Source: Hymenobacter sediminicola
GTDB taxonomy: Bacteria > Bacteroidota > Bacteroidia > Cytophagales > Hymenobacteraceae
Reading direction: 5' to 3'
Assembly (NCBI RefSeq): GCF_014250515.1
Contig: NZ_CP060202.1
Coordinates: 3,407,001-3,471,000, forward strand
DNA: 64,000 bases
Shown here one piece after another: positions 60,994 through 64,000 of the stretch. Position 1 is the stretch's first letter. The number at the start of each line of letters is the position of its first letter. The position numbers and the translations under genes are program-made. The notes beneath the pieces are model-generated. The model had not been told where the DNA came from and ran no database searches. It saw nothing but the letters and a program-made list of their open reading frames with translations.

Positions 60994-62667
60994 TTACCCT
61001 ACCAACTCCTCGCCGCGCATGGCCAGCAGCTCGCGGGCGCTCTGGTAGGCGTGCTGGCTGGGCTTGGCCCCCGAAATCATCTGAGCAATTTCCTGAATCC
61101 GCTCCTCCAGGCTCAGCAGCCGGATGCGGCTCACGGTGCGGTCGGCGCGGTCTTCCTTGTATACAAAATAGTGCGTGTCGCCGGCGGCCGCCATCTGCGG
61201 CAGGTGCGAGATGGTGATGAGCTGATGCTTTTTGGCCATCTGTTGCATCATGCGGCCCACTTTCACCGCAATTTCCCCGCTGATACCCGTATCAATCTCA
61301 TCAAACACGATAGTCGGTAGAGCCGTTTTGTCGGCCAGCATATACTTGATGCACAGCATCAGGCGCGAGAATTCACCGCCGGAGGCCGACTTGCTCAACG
61401 TCTGGGGCTGGGCGCCTTTGTTAGCCGAAAACAGGATGCTGATAATGTCGATGCCGCTGGCAGCCGGAACACCTTCCTGATGCTGCACCACAATGCGCGA
61501 GTGCGGCATGCCCAAATCCGAAAGCAGCGCGGCCAACTCTTTCTCAAACTTCGGGAACACCTTGCGGCGGGCCTCGGAAAGACGCGTGGCCTGCTTGGTG
61601 ACGGTAGCCAGCGTAGCTTCCGCGTCGCGGCGGAGGCGGTTTATCTGCTTATCGAGGTTGAGCACGGAGCTGACCTTGTCGCGCAGATCGGAGCGCACGG
61701 CCAACAAGGCCACTACGTCGCGCACCTGGTGCTTGCGCTGCAGGCTGTAGAGTGCGTTCAGGCGGCCCTGCAACTCGTCGATGCGGGCCGGGTCGCCTTC
61801 GGTACGGCGTTCCACGGCTTCTATTTCGTCGGCAATATCATGTAGCTCAATCAAGCAGCTATCCAGCCGGTGCTTCAGTTCGCGGGCTGCTTCTGAGTAT
61901 GGGGAAATCTGGCCCAGCAGCGTAGCAGCGTCTTTCAGGGCACCTGTCGCGCAGTATTCGCCTTCGCTCAGCGCCTGCAGGGCGTTAGTAAGCTTGTATT
62001 TAATTTCCTCGGCGTGCTCCAGCTCCTTCACCTCCTGCTCCAGCTCATCCTGCTGCTCGTTGTCGAGGCGGGCGTCCTCCAGCTCGTTAAGCAGGAAACT
62101 GTGGTAGTCCAGCTCCTTGTTGGCCTGCGCCACTTGGTCTTCCAGAGCTTTCAGGTCGGTTTCGAGCTTGCGGTACTGGCGGTAGGCATTGCTGTACTGG
62201 GCCCGAGTAGGTACCAGCCCGGCATATAGGTCCAGCAGGTTCAGTTGAAACACTGCATCTCCGAGCAGCAGCGTATCGTGCTGGGAATGAATGTCCATCA
62301 GATTGGCCCCGATGTGGCGCAGAGTTTCCAGCGTCACGGGCGTATCGTTCACGAAGGCTCGGCTCTTGCCGCCCGGGCTTATTTCGCGCCGCAGAATGCA
62401 CTGTGCGTCGTAATCGAGGTCTTCGGACTCGAAAATATCCTGTAGCTGATAGCTGCTGATGTCGAACTGGCCCTCAATCACGCACTTCTTATCCGTGTCG
62501 AATAGCATGCGCGAGTCGGCGCGGTTGCCGAGCAGCAAGCCAATAGCCCCCAGCATGATGGACTTACCGGCGCCAGTTTCGCCGGTGATAATGTTGAGGA
62601 GCGCCGAAGGCTGCAGTTGCAGCTGCTCAATCAGGGCGTAGTTTCGGATGCGGAGGTCAATGAGCAT
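60994..62667 (-). CDS. recN: DNA repair protein RecN
   Basis: A 557-residue SMC-like ATPase for repair of double-strand breaks. The start at 62667 (MLIDLRIRNYALIEQLQLQP) is the first ATG; a TTG two codons upstream is less likely. Walker A is ITGETGAGKSIMLGAIGLLL (Gly29-Ser36). A long coiled coil spans about residues 150-370, broken at about 265. The C-terminal ATPase half has LSKSASGGEFSRLMLCIKYM (signature) and TIVFDEIDTGISGEIA (Walker B). Length is typical. A perfect palindrome is 80 bp upstream of the start. Confidence 0.96.
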   Translation of the reverse strand: MLIDLRIRNYALIEQLQLQPSALLNIITGETGAGKSIMLGAIGLLLGNRADSRMLFDTDKKCVIEGQFDISSYQLQDIFESEDLDYDAQCILRREISPGGKSRAFVNDTPVTLETLRHIGANLMDIHSQHDTLLLGDAVFQLNLLDLYAGLVPTRAQYSNAYRQYRKLETDLKALEDQVAQANKELDYHSFLLNELEDARLDNEQQDELEQEVKELEHAEEIKYKLTNALQALSEGEYCATGALKDAATLLGQISPYSEAARELKHRLDSCLIELHDIADEIEAVERRTEGDPARIDELQGRLNALYSLQRKHQVRDVVALLAVRSDLRDKVSSVLNLDKQINRLRRDAEATLATVTKQATRLSEARRKVFPKFEKELAALLSDLGMPHSRIVVQHQEGVPAASGIDIISILFSANKGAQPQTLSKSASGGEFSRLMLCIKYMLADKTALPTIVFDEIDTGISGEIAVKVGRMMQQMAKKHQLITISHLPQMAAAGDTHYFVYKEDRADRTVSRIRLLSLEERIQEIAQMISGAKPSQHAYQSARELLAMRGEELVG

Positions 62668-62746
62668 AGCCAACCAAATGAAAAGCCGGACGACCGGCCG
62701 TAGCTGCCAAAAAATTGTGCTACGGACCTGTTATGCCAAACCGGGT

Positions 62747-62771
62747 CTAGTAGCTTTAGCAAAGCTACTAG
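62747..62771. promoter_or_regulatory. Perfect palindrome between the PorD-like gene and recN
   Basis: CTAGTAGCTTT (62747-62757) and AAAGCTACTAG (62761-62771) are perfect complements with a 3-nt loop AGC. No T run follows on either strand, so it may be an operator for recN or an RNA hairpin that divides the transcript. Confidence 0.4.
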
Positions 62772-62830
62772 TTCACTTAGTCAAATGCCAATTATTTTCG
62801 CAATAAAGAATTACGCCAGCCCAAACAGGA

Positions 62831-63763
62831 TTACCGCGGGCGCACGATGGCCTGATACTTTGCTGAATTTGTGGGGTCTACTTCCGTCAACAAATTAGCT
62901 AATGTTTGCTTTTGCTGGGCGTCGGGGGCACTACGGAAGATATTGGCAATTTCGTCTGCCTTCGTATCGAAAAAGGAACGGGCCAGCAGCGTGCCGGGCC
63001 GCCGTAGAGCAGCCTGCTGCACAGCCTGAAGCGCCGTAAAAATGCTGGTACGGGCTTCATCTGGCTTTTCGATAAAAATATCCAGCCCCTGCCGGTAGTA
63101 AGCATAAATTCCGGTACGGAAGGCTTCCAGCTGCGGATCCTGCAGGTTGTTGAGCAGCCAGTAGCGGTTGCGAGTTTGCCCATCTTTCCAGGCTTCGTCC
63201 TGCTCGTTGGTTACCGTTTGCGAAGAAGCATTCTGTAGCACAATCCGGGCCCGGTCGTAGTACGGTGAGCCGCCGAGGCGAGAGAAGCTGTCCTGGTCGA
63301 GGCCAATAGTAAGGTAGGCGTAAAAGGTCAGCAGCGACGAAAGATTACCCACGAAGTTGTTTTCGGAGAAATCAATCGGGTTTTGTGGCGAGTAGTTGAA
63401 CAGGAAATTCCGGTCGGCGAAGCTCAGCAGGTTGGTTTCGTAGCCGGTGCCATACACCGGCCGCGACGACACAATCCGGGCCGTGGCCACGTACTGCCCG
63501 CTCTGCGGAATGCCCGTGATGCCCACGAAAATCCGCATCCGGATGCGTTCCTCCGGCCGGTACGTCTGGCTCGTGAAGGAACGGGTATTCAGAAACGACT
63601 GCATATCGTTCTGCATCTGCTGTACTAGCTGCCGATCCGAAATGGTTACGTTTTCGGTGGTAATGCGCACTTCCGCCTGGATTTCCTGGGCCTGCGCCAG
63701 CGGGCTGGTCAGCAGCGAAATCAAGGCAATCAGTACGGCGGGCAGCAGCTTTTTATACTTCAC
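62831..63763 (-). CDS. DUF4835-family protein (PorD-like, T9SS-associated)
   Basis: A 310-residue exported protein matching DUF4835, which is annotated as PorD of the type IX secretion system in some genomes. The chosen start is GTG at 63763, 11 bp inside the coaBC gene end, and gives a signal peptide (KYKKLLPAVLIALISLLTSP then AQAQ). Family features are EVRITTENVTISDRQLVQQM, a PRYR-type region with TYRPEERIRMRIFVGITGI, and LLSFADRNFLFNYSPQNPID, FVGNLSSLLTFYAYLTIGLD. The order coaBC, DUF4835, recN is, as I recall, conserved in Bacteroidota and supports the assignment. The exact role in T9SS is not established. Start and overlap suggest translational coupling with coaBC. Confidence 0.8.
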   Translation of the reverse strand: MKYKKLLPAVLIALISLLTSPLAQAQEIQAEVRITTENVTISDRQLVQQMQNDMQSFLNTRSFTSQTYRPEERIRMRIFVGITGIPQSGQYVATARIVSSRPVYGTGYETNLLSFADRNFLFNYSPQNPIDFSENNFVGNLSSLLTFYAYLTIGLDQDSFSRLGGSPYYDRARIVLQNASSQTVTNEQDEAWKDGQTRNRYWLLNNLQDPQLEAFRTGIYAYYRQGLDIFIEKPDEARTSIFTALQAVQQAALRRPGTLLARSFFDTKADEIANIFRSAPDAQQKQTLANLLTEVDPTNSAKYQAIVRPR

Positions 63764-64000
63764 GAGGCAGGCGGGCAAGAACAGCATCCACAATATCCTG
63801 AGCCACTTCGGCTTTCGGCTTTACTTCAAAGATACGAGTTTGGCCCTGCGCGTCCAGCAGCGTCACTTTATTGGTGTCGTGGCGAAATCCAGCACCGGCA
63901 TCACGCAGCGAGTTTAGCACCACGAGGTCGAAGTTTTTGCGGTGCAGCTTGTCCAGCGCATGAGCCTGCTCGTTGTTCGTCTCCAACGCAAAACCCACCG
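63753..64000 (-). CDS. coaBC: CoaBC (phosphopantothenoylcysteine synthase/decarboxylase), 3' end
   Basis: This is a partial gene: only the last 82 or so residues are in the window and the rest lies beyond position 64000. The visible part is the C-terminus of the ligase (CoaB) domain: GFALETNNEQAHALDKLHRK, NFDLVVLNSLRDAGAGFRHD, TNKVTLLDAQGQTRIFEVKP, ending LARLPREV. This is the typical CoaB end with the VLN motif and a Gly-Phe/Asn-Lys segment. CoaBC makes 4'-phosphopantetheine from phosphopantothenate and Cys in coenzyme A synthesis. Its stop overlaps the start of the DUF4835 gene by 11 bp. Confidence 0.9.
   Translation of the reverse strand, partial: VGFALETNNEQAHALDKLHRKNFDLVVLNSLRDAGAGFRHDTNKVTLLDAQGQTRIFEVKPKAEVAQDIVDAVLARLPREV

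Overview
The window looks like a chromosomal segment of a GC-rich Bacteroidota, most likely a Hymenobacter-type member of the Cytophagales. This is inferred from several signs: two secreted proteins with type IX secretion (T9SS) type A C-terminal sorting domains; the gene order fabI / recN / DUF4835 (PorD-like) / coaBC; a fused DAHP synthase-chorismate mutase; YtxH and CsbD-like stress proteins; start codons without Shine-Dalgarno sequences; and promoters of the Bacteroidota form TTG-N19/20-TAnnTTTG (clearest before the tRNA-Ser pair and both T9SS cargo genes). No database search was possible, so the species is not fixed.

Layout. 0-3.1 kb: an unknown helical protein, a GC-rich degenerate array with 21-bp period, a small secreted peptide and a zinc-dependent phospholipase C-like protein. 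2.7-9.1 kb: a heavy-metal efflux operon (His-rich small membrane protein, CzcA/CnrA-type RND pump, TolC-type outer membrane factor, lipoprotein adaptor) closed by a strong terminator. 9.1-16.6 kb: a T9SS cargo protein, two co-transcribed tRNA-Ser genes, a minus-strand group (BrkB-like protein, thioesterase, AT-rich small protein, MltG) and a second T9SS cargo protein with a Calx-beta domain. 16.6-23.3 kb: a second 21-bp array, a Sua5/YrdC protein, an LpxL-like acyltransferase, a secreted unknown, a WbqC-family protein and ClpC. 23.3-28.5 kb: an AT-rich small gene, acyl-CoA carboxylase beta, an M42 aminopeptidase, a GT2 glycosyltransferase and a metal-receptor fold protein.

28.5-33.5 kb holds three aromatic amino acid genes on the minus strand (aroA, aroB, DAHP synthase-chorismate mutase), interrupted by three tandem paralogous lipoproteins on the plus strand. 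33.6-41.9 kb: proline dehydrogenase, small and stress proteins, a tail-specific protease, an unrecognised 348-residue protein and lysS. 41.9-43.4 kb: a non-coding tandem duplication of about 245 bp, each copy carrying a terminator hairpin, then two YtxH-type stress proteins. 43.6-48.3 kb: Kazal-like lipoprotein, cupin, dienelactone hydrolase, M28 peptidase, proline iminopeptidase-like hydrolase, ABM monooxygenase. 48.4-56.9 kb: an ABC exporter, two immunity-like small genes (one barstar-like), a PRISE-type reductase and several unknowns. 57-59.7 kb: a three-gene pectin deesterification operon. 60-64 kb: fabI, recN, the PorD-like gene and the 3' end of coaBC.

Most genes are ordinary housekeeping or envelope functions. 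The parts that conventional annotation does not explain are the duplicated non-coding unit after lysS, the lipoprotein triplet inside the aro genes, the two 21-bp-period arrays, two REP-like hairpin elements of nearly equal size, and the scattered AT-rich orphan immunity-like genes. I saw no rRNA, insertion sequence, prophage or CRISPR array.
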